This document shows positions 10,701-20,200 of a stretch of 64,000 bases of DNA, in pieces. The notes under the pieces are model-generated. The model was not told the origin of the DNA. It was given only the letters and a program-made list of their open reading frames with translations, and searched no databases. Numbering within the stretch: position 1 is the first letter of the stretch; each line of letters starts with the position of its first letter. Location of the stretch: the NCBI GenBank assembly GCA_022710975.1, contig JAKLGA010000001.1, positions 248,001-312,000 of the forward strand, given 5' to 3'. Source of the stretch: Myxococcota bacterium (lineage in GTDB: Bacteria > Myxococcota > B64-G9). The translations under genes were made by a program, and so were the position numbers.

Positions 10701-11228
10701 TCCAGCCAGAACGGCCGGCCCCGGGACGTGACCGTGGCGGCCATCGTGATCGCCTTCCGCGAGCGACCGCTCAAGAGCGGCGGCGGCCGCATGGCCATCC
10801 TGCAGCTCGAGGATCTCACCGGGCGCTGCGAGGCGGTGGTGTTCTCCAAGGAGTACGCCGAGTGCGAGGCGGTGCTGAAGTCCGGGGAGCCGCTGCTGGT
10901 GACCGGCCAGGCGACCGTCGAGGACGAGGAGAACCCGGAGCCGCGCCTGCGGGTGCGCGCCATCGCCTCGCTGCAGGACGCGACGCTGAAGCAGACCAAG
11001 CGGGTGCACATCCGCCTGGCGGCCGAGGACCTCACCTCCGAGCGGCTGCAGACGCTGAAGACCATCCTGCGCCGCTACCAGGGCTCCTGCTCGACCTTCC
11101 TGCACATCCGCGTCACGGCCGACCGGGCCGAGACCGTGCTCAAGCTGCCCGAGGCCGTGGGCTGCTCGGAGAGCATGGAGCACGAGGTGGACAGCCTGTT
11201 CCGCTGCAAGGTGACTGATTTTTCGTGA
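7770..11228 (+). CDS. dnaE: DNA polymerase III subunit alpha
   Basis: 1152 residues, close to the usual ~1160 for DnaE1. This is the replicative 5'-3' polymerase of the Pol III core. The PHP domain is at the N-terminus (HLHLHTQYSLLDGA, ITDHGNMYG). The polymerase catalytic aspartates are in PDFDIDF (D400 and D402, matching E. coli D401/D403), with a third candidate, D553, in KFDFLGLKT. The fingers and beta-clamp-binding regions follow, then tandem helix-hairpin-helix and an OB fold (about residues 990-1070). I chose the ATG at 7770 because a GGGAGG lies 6 bases upstream and the protein begins exactly at the PHP domain; the longer frame from 7512 runs through the promoter region. It is a single gene with a promoter upstream. 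Confidence 0.97.
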   Translation: MASFAHLHLHTQYSLLDGAIRLDRLFPRVQELGMQAVAITDHGNMYGAVDFYQRAKKAGVKPILGCETYVAGPKGRKDRSDREAYHLVLLARTPEGYANLAYLVSMAHLEGFYYHARVDKELLRERSRGLVALSACLGGEVAQHLLHGRKDAARQVAREYAGIFEPGWFFLEVQHNGLAEQERVNPLLVEVAREEGLPLVATNDCHYLRREDAFAHDVLLCISTGKTLDDPNRLRHDTQELYLRTSEEMAELFKDLPEALENAGRIAEACSVSLELGKNFLPQYQVPEGHSLASYLTRQASEGLERYLSAHPAIADPGRYRERLAYELGVIERMDFPGYFLIVWDFIRWAKEQGIPVGPGRGSGAGSLVAFSLGITDLDPLPYDLLFERFLNPERISMPDFDIDFCQDRRGEVIQYVTGKYGRDRVGQIVTFSQLKPRSAIKDVGRVLGLSFAETDRISKLVPAGPKVTLESALKDEPRLTEIQKENPTFQRVIEVARALEGLNRQIGIHAAGVVIAQKPLWEHVPVHCGEDGALVTQFAKDEVEQAGLVKFDFLGLKTLTVIEHALRLIRAGGTPLDLRAMPFADPDVYALLTSGETDGVFQVESDGFKELMKKLRPDCFEDIVAAVALYRPGPLGAGMVDDYIDRKHGRAPVSYPNPKLEPILKPTYGVIIYQEQVMRIAVELSGFTMGQADSLRKAMGKKKADLLAKFKAQFVDGAVSGSAMPREAATELFEKIEKFAEYAFNKSHSAAYAVVSYHTAYLKAHHPVEFMAALLSSEMGATDKLVRHIAKVREMGIQVLPPDVNRSVKDFSVAEGKILFGLGAVNGLGDAAIQCILEARQAGPFCSLYDLVARVGRGLNKRLVEAMIKSGSLDGFGKTRAGLSAAVDDAFHWAQARQKDRDSGQRSLLEVIGNKCEERVETAPVVPDLPEWHEKERLSHERDALGYYLTGHPLERYRRMIPKLSSAQIGRLLDVASSQNGRPRDVTVAAIVIAFRERPLKSGGGRMAILQLEDLTGRCEAVVFSKEYAECEAVLKSGEPLLVTGQATVEDEENPEPRLRVRAIASLQDATLKQTKRVHIRLAAEDLTSERLQTLKTILRRYQGSCSTFLHIRVTADRAETVLKLPEAVGCSESMEHEVDSLFRCKVTDFS

Positions 11229-11233
11229 GGAGC

Positions 11234-11282
11234 GTGCCTGGTGCATCGTGCATCGAAGCACGAAGCACGAAGCACCAGGCAC
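11234..11282. repeat. Inverted repeat after dnaE, touching the stop of the convergent gene
   Basis: Perfect 11-bp arms GTGCCTGGTGC (11234-11244) and GCACCAGGCAC (11272-11282) flank a 27-base loop that itself contains GAAGCAC repeated. The right arm reaches the stop codon (TAG) of the minus-strand 11282-12154 gene. It could be a bidirectional transcription stop for the two convergent genes or a REP-type element. There is no T-run, so a classical intrinsic terminator is not supported. Confidence 0.55.
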
Positions 11283-12154
11283 TAGGCACGACGGCGGAGC
11301 GCGACCAGCGCCAGGCCGACCAGCAGCGCGCTGAGCAGGGCGAAGGCCGCGCCCGAGGAGCTCCGGCCCGGGGCCAGGCTGCAGCCCGAGCCGCCCTCGC
11401 CGCAGTCGGCCACGTCCTCGTCGTCCGAGGCCCCGTCGCAGTCGTTGTCCAGCCCGTCCTCGCAGGACAGCTCCCGGTCCGGCTCGGGCGCCGCGGCCGG
11501 GCTGCAGGTCTGGGGCACCCCGTCCAGGCAGGCCGCCACGCGGGTCTGGCACTCGCCCAGGCCGCACACGAAGTCGCCGAAGTCCTCGTCGGTCTGGCCG
11601 TCGCAGTCGTCGTCGAGGGCGTTGCAGAGCTCCTCGTCGTCCGCGCTCACGGTCTCCTGGCACTCGGTGGCCTGGCCGCCCGGGGCGCACACCACGCTGC
11701 CCGTCGCGCACTGGTCGGGGTCCGGCCCGTCGCAGACCTGGCCGAGGTCGAGCCAGTCCTCGTCGGTCGCCCCGTCGCAGTCGTCGTCCAGCGTGTTGCA
11801 CAGCTCCGTCAGCCCGGAGCCCTCCTCCAGGCACTCGACCCCGGTCTGGTCGGCCAGGCAGGCCCAGGCGCCGTTCGTGCACAGGTCCACGTCGGCGCCG
11901 TCGCAGGCCTGGCCCAGCTCGGGCCAGGTCTGGTCGATGACCGTGTCGCAGTCGTTGTCCGCCCCGTCGCACAGCTCGGCCGCGCCGGGGTAGGCCAGGG
12001 GATCGAGATCGTCGCAGTCGTCCCCGCCGCAGCCCGCGTCCTCGTGCCCGTCGAGATCCGCGTCCGCGCACTGGGCCTGCGCGGAGGCGGGCAGGGCGAC
12101 CACGAGCACCAGGGCGGCCAGCGCGACGAGCAGCGGTTGGGCGAGGGCTTTCAT
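11282..12154 (-). CDS. MopE-type Cys-rich secreted protein with MYXO-CTERM tail
   Basis: 290 residues. The ATG at 12154 has AGGAGT 8 bases upstream and begins a clean signal peptide ending near ASAQAQ; the frame extends to 12214 without a better start. The mature part has about six D/C repeats (DCDDLDPLAYPGAAELC, then CNTLDDDCDGATDE type) that match putative metal-binding MopE motifs. The C-terminus is a Cys (GGSGCS), then a hydrophobic run and RRR, i.e. a MYXO-CTERM sorting signal. The protein is expected to be exported, processed at the tail and surface-anchored. No catalytic domain is visible. Confidence 0.8.
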   Translation of the reverse strand: MKALAQPLLVALAALVLVVALPASAQAQCADADLDGHEDAGCGGDDCDDLDPLAYPGAAELCDGADNDCDTVIDQTWPELGQACDGADVDLCTNGAWACLADQTGVECLEEGSGLTELCNTLDDDCDGATDEDWLDLGQVCDGPDPDQCATGSVVCAPGGQATECQETVSADDEELCNALDDDCDGQTDEDFGDFVCGLGECQTRVAACLDGVPQTCSPAAAPEPDRELSCEDGLDNDCDGASDDEDVADCGEGGSGCSLAPGRSSSGAAFALLSALLVGLALVALRRRA

Positions 12155-12238
12155 CGAGAGACTCCTGGGAGCGAGGGGACCTGTCGACAGGAGCGGAGCT
12201 GCTCCGGGCGGCATGTTAGGGGGGGCGGTGGCCTGGAG

Positions 12239-12667
12239 TCAAGGCGCCAGGCCGTCCACCGCCTCGAGCAGCGCCCGGGCGTAGGCCTCGAGCTGGTCGA
12301 GGTCGGACTGCAGCACGCCCCACAGGATCTGGTGGTCGATGGTCAGGTAGAGGTGGGCCAGCACGTTGCGCAGCCCGGCCCAGGCCTGCATCTTCGCCGC
12401 GAGGGCCTCGTCCAGCACATCCTGCTCGAGCAGCACGTCGAAGGTCTCGCGGTAGGTGGCCGGCGTGCGCCAGCCGCGATCCGAGATGAGGTGGTTGGCC
12501 AGATCCAGGCAGCACTCGGATGCGAGGTGCAGCCAGCGTTCAGCCTGGGCCTGCAGCCCCGCGTCCATCAGGTAGGCGGCCCGATCCCCCGCGGCCAGAC
12601 GTCGCAGGTGCGACAGCAGCAGCTCCAGGCGCGACAGGCGCCTGTCGAAGACCTCACGGTCGACCAT
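12239..12667 (-). CDS. hepT: HepT-like HEPN toxin (DUF86 family ribonuclease)
   Basis: 142 residues, all-helical, the usual size for HepT. The signature RX4HXY is present (RNVLAHLY), which in this family is both the RNase active site and, at the Tyr, the site of AMP addition by the antitoxin. The ATG at 12667 follows a GAGAGGG and overlaps the 3' end of the upstream mntA-like gene by 14 bp, the coupling expected of the two-gene toxin-antitoxin module. The family is established as a HEPN toxin neutralised by MNT-catalysed polyadenylylation; activity here is inferred. Confidence 0.85.
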   Translation of the reverse strand: MVDREVFDRRLSRLELLLSHLRRLAAGDRAAYLMDAGLQAQAERWLHLASECCLDLANHLISDRGWRTPATYRETFDVLLEQDVLDEALAAKMQAWAGLRNVLAHLYLTIDHQILWGVLQSDLDQLEAYARALLEAVDGLAP

Positions 12668-13073
12668 AGGTGCCCTCTCGGAGCCGTTGTTCCCTGGCGC
12701 GGCGGTGGATGGCATTGAAGTGCCGCTCGTCGTCCGCGTCCCGGAGCGTGCGCACGAAGTAGCGCACGTACTCCTCGCGATCGCGCACCAGCACCTGCCG
12801 CCCCAGCAGGGCCTGGTGGCCGAGCAGCGCCGGGGCATCATTCAGCACGACCACATCGGGCTCGCCGAGGTCGCCGAGCTGGCCCACCAGCCGGAGACGG
12901 AGGTCGAAGCGCTGGCGCGCGAGGAGCCCGGGATCGAGGTACACGCCCAGGTCGAGATCGGACTGCGGGTGGGTTCGGCCCCTGGCCTGCGAGCCGAACA
13001 GCAGGGCGAAGCGCACCTCGGGGACGAGTACGAGGCGCGCGTGCAGCGTCTGCTCTAGCTCCCGAAGCTCCAT
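12654..13073 (-). CDS. mntA: MntA-like minimal nucleotidyltransferase antitoxin
   Basis: 139 residues. It carries the nucleotidyltransferase signature GSX10DXD exactly (GSQARGRTHPQSDLD), with the two aspartates that bind Mg-ATP. In the HepT/MntA module this enzyme adds AMP to the toxin tyrosine and silences it. The ATG at 13073 has GGGAGGAAG upstream. It is the first gene of the pair and overlaps hepT by 14 bp. The pair sits between a MopE-type gene and an NtrC-type regulator and shows no adjoining mobile element. Confidence 0.87.
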   Translation of the reverse strand: MELRELEQTLHARLVLVPEVRFALLFGSQARGRTHPQSDLDLGVYLDPGLLARQRFDLRLRLVGQLGDLGEPDVVVLNDAPALLGHQALLGRQVLVRDREEYVRYFVRTLRDADDERHFNAIHRRAREQRLREGTYGRP

Positions 13074-13140
13074 GGGCCGGCTTCCTCCCAGCTTCGAGGA
13101 TACCTTTCCCTTCGGATCCTGTCGAACTCCCGGGGTGCGC

Positions 13141-14514
<1,374 letters not shown>

Positions 14515-14589
14515 GCGACCCTCCCCGGGGCAACCTATCGGACTGGTTCGGGAATGGCAATTCATTTCCCGGCCCCGGGAGGATTTTCG

Positions 14590-14618
14590 TTGACATACAA
14601 AACGCCTTGGGGTTTCAT
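14590..14618 (+). promoter_or_regulatory. Possible promoter of the Pal-like/cpoB genes
   Basis: TTGACA (14590-14595), a 17-base spacer, then TTTCAT (14613-14618, 4/6). It lies about 70 bases before the start of the 14689-15543 gene in the space shared with the divergent regulator. No clear sigma-54 (GG-N10-GC) element was found here. Confidence 0.35.
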
Positions 14619-14688
14619 GCGGCCGAGGCTGTAGCACCCCAACCCAAGCATGGCAGATTCGGCGGGCCGTGCGATGAGGTGAGTTCCT

Positions 14689-15543
14689 ATGAGCATGATT
14701 CGCAAGCTGAACCTCGGTTACCTGCTGGCCTTGGCCGGGCTCCTCCCCCTGGCCCTCCTGGTGGCTGGTTGCCCGCCGCCGTTCCCCCAGTGCGACAAGA
14801 ACGAGCACTGCGTGGACAATGGCCCCGAGGGCAACACCCTCATGGTGTGCTGCAACAACCAGTGCCAGGAGTGCTGCACGGACCCGGACTGCAAGTCCGC
14901 CGACCGCCCGCGCTGCAAGGAGAACCGCTGCGTGGAGTGCATGGAGGACAAGGACTGCAAGCCCGAGAAGCCGGTGTGCGAGAGCGAGAAGTGCGTGTTC
15001 GAGTGCGAGATCGACGCGGACTGCACCCGCCGCGGCAAGGACGGGATGATCTGCAAGGAGCACAAGTGCCAGTGGGAGTGCGAGTCCGACGCCGACTGCC
15101 AGGAAGGCTACGAGTGCAAGGAGCACCACTGCGTGGTGAAGTGCAAGTGCCAGTCCGACGCCGACTGCCCCGAGGGCAAGATGTGCCGGGACTGTGAGTG
15201 CGTGGACAAGCCGCTGTGCGAGCTCCAGGTGATCAACTTCGACTTCAACCGCTACGAGCTGCGCTCCGGCGACCAGGAGATCCTCGACCGCAACGTCGAG
15301 TGCCTGAAGAGCCGGACCGACCTGGTGGTCACCATCGAGGGGCACTGCGACGACCGCGGCACCACCGACTACAACATCCAGCTCGGCAACAAGCGCGCCA
15401 ACGCGGCCCTGAAGTACATCCAGAAGCTGGGCATCGACAAGAAGCGGCTGAAGTCCATCTCCTACGGCGAGGAGCGCCCGGTGTGCAACGAGGAGACCGA
15501 GGACTGCTGGGCCCAGAACCGCCGCTGCGAGTTCAAGTACTGA
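14689..15543 (+). CDS. Pal-like lipoprotein: Cys-rich spacer plus OmpA peptidoglycan-binding domain
   Basis: 284 residues. The signal peptide has lipobox LVAGC. Residues ~35-180 form a Cys-rich region of repeated C..D.DC..G..C modules. Residues ~185-284 are an OmpA/Pal domain (INFDFNRYELRSGD, then IEGHCDDRGTTDYNIQLGNKRA with the Asp and Arg that bind diaminopimelate). Position directly before cpoB supports a Tol-Pal type role linking outer membrane and cell wall. The odd point is the Cys-rich insert in place of the short linker of normal Pal. A strong terminator follows at 15569, so cpoB is probably transcribed separately. Confidence 0.85.
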   Translation: MSMIRKLNLGYLLALAGLLPLALLVAGCPPPFPQCDKNEHCVDNGPEGNTLMVCCNNQCQECCTDPDCKSADRPRCKENRCVECMEDKDCKPEKPVCESEKCVFECEIDADCTRRGKDGMICKEHKCQWECESDADCQEGYECKEHHCVVKCKCQSDADCPEGKMCRDCECVDKPLCELQVINFDFNRYELRSGDQEILDRNVECLKSRTDLVVTIEGHCDDRGTTDYNIQLGNKRANAALKYIQKLGIDKKRLKSISYGEERPVCNEETEDCWAQNRRCEFKY

Positions 15544-15568
15544 GCCTGGCGCAGAGCAAGACCTGAGA

Positions 15569-15599
15569 GCGGGGTCCCGACCGGGACCCCGCTTTTTTT
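15569..15599 (+). terminator. Intrinsic terminator after the Pal-like gene
   Basis: A perfect 10-bp stem GCGGGGTCCC / GGGACCCCGC with a 4-base loop is followed by a run of seven T. It is the clearest rho-independent terminator in the window. Confidence 0.92.
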
Positions 15600-15661
15600 G
15601 TGGATCCAGCGCTGGGCCGGGTGCATCGTATCTGGGTGCTTCGAGCGCGGAGGTGCGAGAC

Positions 15662-16573
15662 ATGAAACGGCCGTGCCTGGCCTGGCTGGGAACCGCGCTG
15701 GCGCTTTCCCTCGCGCTGGCCGGCTGCTGGGTCAAGAAGGACGTCGGCGAGCGCATGCGGGCCGACATCCTGGCGCTGCAGGCCGAGCTGCAGGCCATCA
15801 AGGCCGCCCAGGCCGAGCAGCAGGCGGCCCTGGGCGCGCGCCTCGAGGCCGGGGACAAGAAGCTGGCCGAGCTCGATCTGGCGCACGGCGAGACCCGCCG
15901 CAGCGCGGGGCGCAACGCGGCGGACGCCGAGGTGGTCATCGAGCAGCTCAAGTCGCTGCTCATGGAGCTGCGGGGCCAGTTCGAGGTGACGGCCTTCCGC
16001 GTGGACAAGATCGAGAGGAAGCTGAACATCATCCACGGCGATCTCAGCGATCAGCGGGCCGAGGCCAAGCGGCGCGAGGACGAGGCCCGGCTCAAGGCCG
16101 AGCTGGACTCGCGCAAGCGAGAGGCCGACGCCAAGAAGGATCCGCTCTCGGCCATCCAGCGTCCGGACAAGCAGGAGGACTTCTACAAGCTGGCCTACGG
16201 GCTGCTGGAGGGGGGCCAGACCCAGGCGGCGCGGCTGCTGTTCGAGGAGTTCCTCTCCAAGTGGCCCAAGGACGGCTACGCAGACAACGCCATGTACTGG
16301 ATCGCCGAGAGCTTCTACGCCGAGGGGAAGTTCCGCGAGGCCGCGCTCGCCTTCCAGCGCGTGCGCCAAGAGTTCCCCAAGGGGGACAAGAACTCGGACG
16401 CCCTGCTCAAGCTGGGGTTCTGCTTCATCGAGCTCAAGCTGGATCGCGAGGCCCTCCCGTTCCTGAAGGAGTTCGTGGCCTCCTACCCCGGCCACCCGCT
16501 GGCGGGCAAGGCCAAGCAGCGGCTCAAGGAAGCCGAGAAGCGACTCAAGGCCAGGCCGGCCAAGGGCGGCTGA
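15662..16573 (+). CDS. cpoB: CpoB/YbgF-like tol-pal system protein
   Basis: 303 residues. The signal peptide ends in the lipobox LAGC. A coiled-coil N-terminal half (about residues 30-150, rich in Q/E/K heptads) is followed by tetratricopeptide-like repeats (residues ~170-295: FYKLAYGLLEGG, YADNAMYWIAESFYAEGKF, ALLKLGFCFIEL). This is the layout of CpoB, which in E. coli coordinates peptidoglycan synthesis with Tol-Pal during division. E. coli CpoB is periplasmic; this one looks lipidated. The ATG at 15662 has GGAGG 8 bases upstream; a GTG nine bases earlier is less likely. The next gene starts 11 bases after the stop, so the two form an operon. Confidence 0.88.
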   Translation: MKRPCLAWLGTALALSLALAGCWVKKDVGERMRADILALQAELQAIKAAQAEQQAALGARLEAGDKKLAELDLAHGETRRSAGRNAADAEVVIEQLKSLLMELRGQFEVTAFRVDKIERKLNIIHGDLSDQRAEAKRREDEARLKAELDSRKREADAKKDPLSAIQRPDKQEDFYKLAYGLLEGGQTQAARLLFEEFLSKWPKDGYADNAMYWIAESFYAEGKFREAALAFQRVRQEFPKGDKNSDALLKLGFCFIELKLDREALPFLKEFVASYPGHPLAGKAKQRLKEAEKRLKARPAKGG

Positions 16574-16584
16574 GGAGGTCTGCG

Positions 16585-17175
16585 GTGATCGACGCGCGCC
16601 GAAGAGTCGGCTGGGGGCTGATGCTGGGGTCGCTGGTGATGGCCTGCCTGCCCGCCGCCGCCCGCGAAGAGCCGCCGGCCATGGACGACCCCTGCGTGAA
16701 CGATCACGGGGGGCTGCTCGGGCCCAAGGATCTGGCGGCGGTGCGGGCCGTTTGCGAGAAGGCCCGCAAGCAGAAGATCGCCATCACGGTGGTCACCGTG
16801 GAGAGCCTGGAGCTCCACAAGTCGCGCCTGCAGGGCATGGAGCGTTTCGTCGACGATCTGTTCGACGAGATGGACGTGGAGTACGAGGAGCAGGCCAACG
16901 CCATCCTGCTGTTCGTGGCGCGCAAGGAGCGCGAGATCCGCGTGCGGGTGGGGGACGGGTACGCGGAGCGCAGCCACAAGACGGTGGCCGGGATCATCCG
17001 CGGCACGGTCGGCCCGCTGCTGCGCCGCAGCCCGTCGGCCGCCGTGCGCAAGGGGGTCGACCGGCTGTGGGACGAGGTGGGCCGGTCCCGGGTGCGCGAG
17101 CTGGAGAAGGAGCGCCAGGCCCGGGAGCGCAAGCGGGGCATCGTCAACTTCGAGGACGAGGACGCGGACGACTGA
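16585..17175 (+). CDS. TPM-domain (TLP18.3/Psb32/MOLO-1) exported protein
   Basis: 196 residues from a GTG start with GGAGG 7 bases upstream. An N-terminal hydrophobic segment (LMLGSLVMACLPAAA) is a signal peptide, possibly with a lipobox VMAC. The body (residues ~30-165) matches the TPM fold: VNDHGGLL near the start, ITVVTVESL, ANAILLFVARKEREIRVRVGDGY in the core. Most bacterial TPM proteins also have C-terminal membrane helices; this one ends in a charged tail. Function in bacteria is poorly known, and an envelope role is suggested by the operon with cpoB. Confidence 0.8.
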   Translation: MIDARRRVGWGLMLGSLVMACLPAAAREEPPAMDDPCVNDHGGLLGPKDLAAVRAVCEKARKQKIAITVVTVESLELHKSRLQGMERFVDDLFDEMDVEYEEQANAILLFVARKEREIRVRVGDGYAERSHKTVAGIIRGTVGPLLRRSPSAAVRKGVDRLWDEVGRSRVRELEKERQARERKRGIVNFEDEDADD

Positions 17176-17292
17176 GCCCCGAGACCGGCTCCCCGGTGGT
17201 GCGCGTCCAACCGGGGCAGGTCGTTGACTTCCTGGGGCGGCCCGGGGTAAGACCTGAAAAGCTGAGTCTTTCTCGCGAGAAGGGCGGACACC

Positions 17293-20200
17293 GTGTCTCG
17301 ACAGAGCCTGCTGCTGATCGACGGTGATGCCAAGTCGCTGCGGGTGATGGAGGTCAGCCTGCGCAAGGCGGGCTACTCGGTCACCACCGCCATCCACGGG
17401 GCGGACGCCCTGGAGAAGGTGGTCATCTCCCCCCCGGATCTGATCATCTCCGACACCAAGATGCCGGTGATGGACGGCTTCGAGTTCTGCCAGAAGATCA
17501 AGGGCAACCCCAAGCTGGCCGACATCCCCTTCGTGTTCCTGACCAACCAGAAGACCGTCGAGGACAAGGTCAAGGGGCTCGAGCTGGGCGTCGACGACTA
17601 CCTGACCAAGCCCATCTACATCAAGGAGATCATCACCCGGGTCAAGATCCTGCTGCAGAAGAAGACCCGCGAGAGCATCGAGCGCAAGGACGTCAAGACC
17701 CGCTTCGCCGGCTCGCTGAACGACATGGGCGTGGTGGATCTCATCCAGACCATCGAGATCGGCCGCAAGACGGGCCTCGCCCACTTCGAATCGGAGTCCA
17801 AGCCGCCCCGGCGCGGCGTGGTGTACTTCCGCAACGGCAAGGTGATCGACGCCGAGCTGGGCAAGCTGAAGGGCGAGAAGGCCATCTACCGCCTGCTGCT
17901 GTGGAACAGCGGCTCGTTCGAGATCGACTTCAAGAACGCCCTCTCGCACCCGGACGAGATCTCGCTGTCCATCCAGGCGCTGCTGATGGAGGGCATGCGC
18001 CGGGTCGACGAGTGGGGGCGGATGCTCGAGCAGCTCCCCGCCCTCGACTCGGTCTTCGAGGTGGACTACCGCGAGCTGGCCGAGCGGCTGACCGAGATCC
18101 CCGACGAGGTCAACGGGGTGCTGAAGCTGTTCGACGGGCGCCGCTCGCTCGTGGACGTCGTGGACGACGGCGACTTCGACGACCTCGAGGCCCTGGGCAT
18201 CATCTCCAAGCTGTACTTCGAGGGCCTGATCTTCGAGCCGGCCCGGCGGGCGCCCGAGGAGAAGCAGGGCAACAAGCCCTCCTTCCAGGAGTGGATCTCG
18301 CAGCCGCCGAGCCCTGGGCCGGCCGAGGCGGAGCCGGCAGGCGCCGAGGGGGCAGGGGAGGGGCAGGTGGCGGCGCCGGAGGCCGCCGAGCCCGTGGCCG
18401 CCGAGCCCACGCCTCCGGAGCCGCGGGCCGCTGAGCCGGACCCCGTGAAGCCGGGCACCGCAGAGCCCGCCCTTGGAGGACCGAGGGCCGCAGAGCCCGC
18501 CCTTGGAGGACCGAGGGCCGCAGAGCCCGCCCTTGGAGGACCGAGGGCCGCAGAGCCGGCACCCGGAGGACCGGGCACGGCAGAGCCCGAAGTCGTGCTG
18601 GCCTCCGTGGTGGTGCAGCCCAGCCCGCCGGCCCCGCCCGAGCTCCCCGCGCTCCCGCCGCAGCCGGCGGAGGTCCTGGCCCCCGAGCCGCCCAGGCCCG
18701 TCGAGCAGCGCGTGCAGATCGAGGAGCTCCCCGAGCGGCCCATCACCAGCACCCGCCTGCGCGCGGCGGCCGCAGTCCCTGCTCCTCCAGCGGCGGCGCC
18801 AGCGGCCCCTGCTTCCCAGGGGCCGGCAGGCGCGGTGCCCGAACCGCCCTGCCTGGCCCCCATGCCGCCAGCGGACGAGTCCATGGCAGGGCTGCCGGTG
18901 GTCGAGGCGCAGCGCATCGAGCCGCTGCCGAGCGTGGCCGAGGCGACCGTCCCGCTCGAGCCGCCGCCGCCGCGGCCCATCGCCCCCGAGAAGATCAAGG
19001 TGGAGCCCTTGCCTCCACCGCCCGTGCTGGTCGGGCTCGGTCCGTCCACCCCGCCCGCGGTGCTGGAAGACATCACCGGCAACGTGATCTCGGCCGGGCC
19101 GAAGGGGCCCGACCAGGACCCGGGCCACGAGGACACGTGGGTCGTGCTGGAGCGGCGAAAGAAGACCCAGGAGCCAGCGCCTGGCGCCGTGGAGGTCCCC
19201 CCCGCTCCGGCCGCTTCCACCCCCGGGACCGTGCAGCTCGCGCCCCCCGAGGACCAGGGAAAACCGAGCCCGCCCCCGGACGCGGCGGCCTCCGAGATCA
19301 TCGAGGACATGTTGACACTCATGCGGCCGCGGCCCGCGGAGTCCGGCTCGGAGCCGGTCGTCCTGACGCGGCCCTCCAGGCCCTCGAGCCCGGGCCAGGA
19401 TCCCGAGGCGGGCTTCTTCGCCGCCAAGGCTCCGCCCGCGGCCGAGGACGATCTGGACTACCCGGCCCGCCGCTCCGGTTTCCGCTACGGCTGGCTGGTG
19501 ATCGCGCTGGTCGGCGTCGGCCTCGGCGTGGGCGGGTGGTTCGGCTACAACAAGTACCTGGCCGGGAAGCCCGAGGAGCCGGTGGTGGCCCAGCCCCAGC
19601 CGGTCCCCGAGCCCGTGAAGCCCGTGCCGCCCCCGGTCGAACCCACCCCCCTGGACGCCGGCCTGCAAGCCGAGCCCGTCCCGGAGGAGGGCATCCCGGT
19701 GGCGCCGCTCGTGCCGCCCGGGCCGGAAGCTGCGGTCGGCGCCGACGCGGGCGCGGCCCCGCAGGCCGCGGACGCAGGCGTGGTTGCTGCCGCACCTGGC
19801 AAGCCTGAGCCCGTCAAGCCGGAACCCGTCAAGCCGGAGCCCGTGAAACCTGCGCCCGTCAAGCCGGAGCCCGTGAAGCCTGTGCCCGTGACCCCCGGAG
19901 GGCCGGGGGCGGCCAAGCCCGAGCCCTCGCCCGTGAAACCGGCCCCGGTGAAACCCGCGCCGCCTCCTGGCGGCTCGGCCGCCTACCAGGGGCTGCTGGC
20001 CAAGGGGCAGGCGCGCTACAAGGCCGGCGACCTCAAGGGCGCCTCCCAGTTCTTCAACCAGGCCGTGGAGGCCAACCCCCAGGGCGTGGACGCCATGGTG
20101 GCGCTGGCCAATGCGTACTACGAGCTGGACAAGAACCAGGAGGCGCTGGCGGTGGCCAAGCGGGCGGTGGAGCTCCGGCCGGGACACGCCCGGGCCCACC

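Noticed and set aside
14515-14688. Sigma-54 promoter between the NtrC-type regulator and the Pal-like gene
   Set aside because: TGGCA occurs near 14553, but no GC element follows at the required distance.
18461-18580. Possible CRISPR array
   Set aside because: The 30-bp units are directly adjacent with no spacers and are in frame inside a coding linker. No cas genes are nearby; the Fe-S nuclease at 31275 is helicase-linked, not CRISPR-linked.
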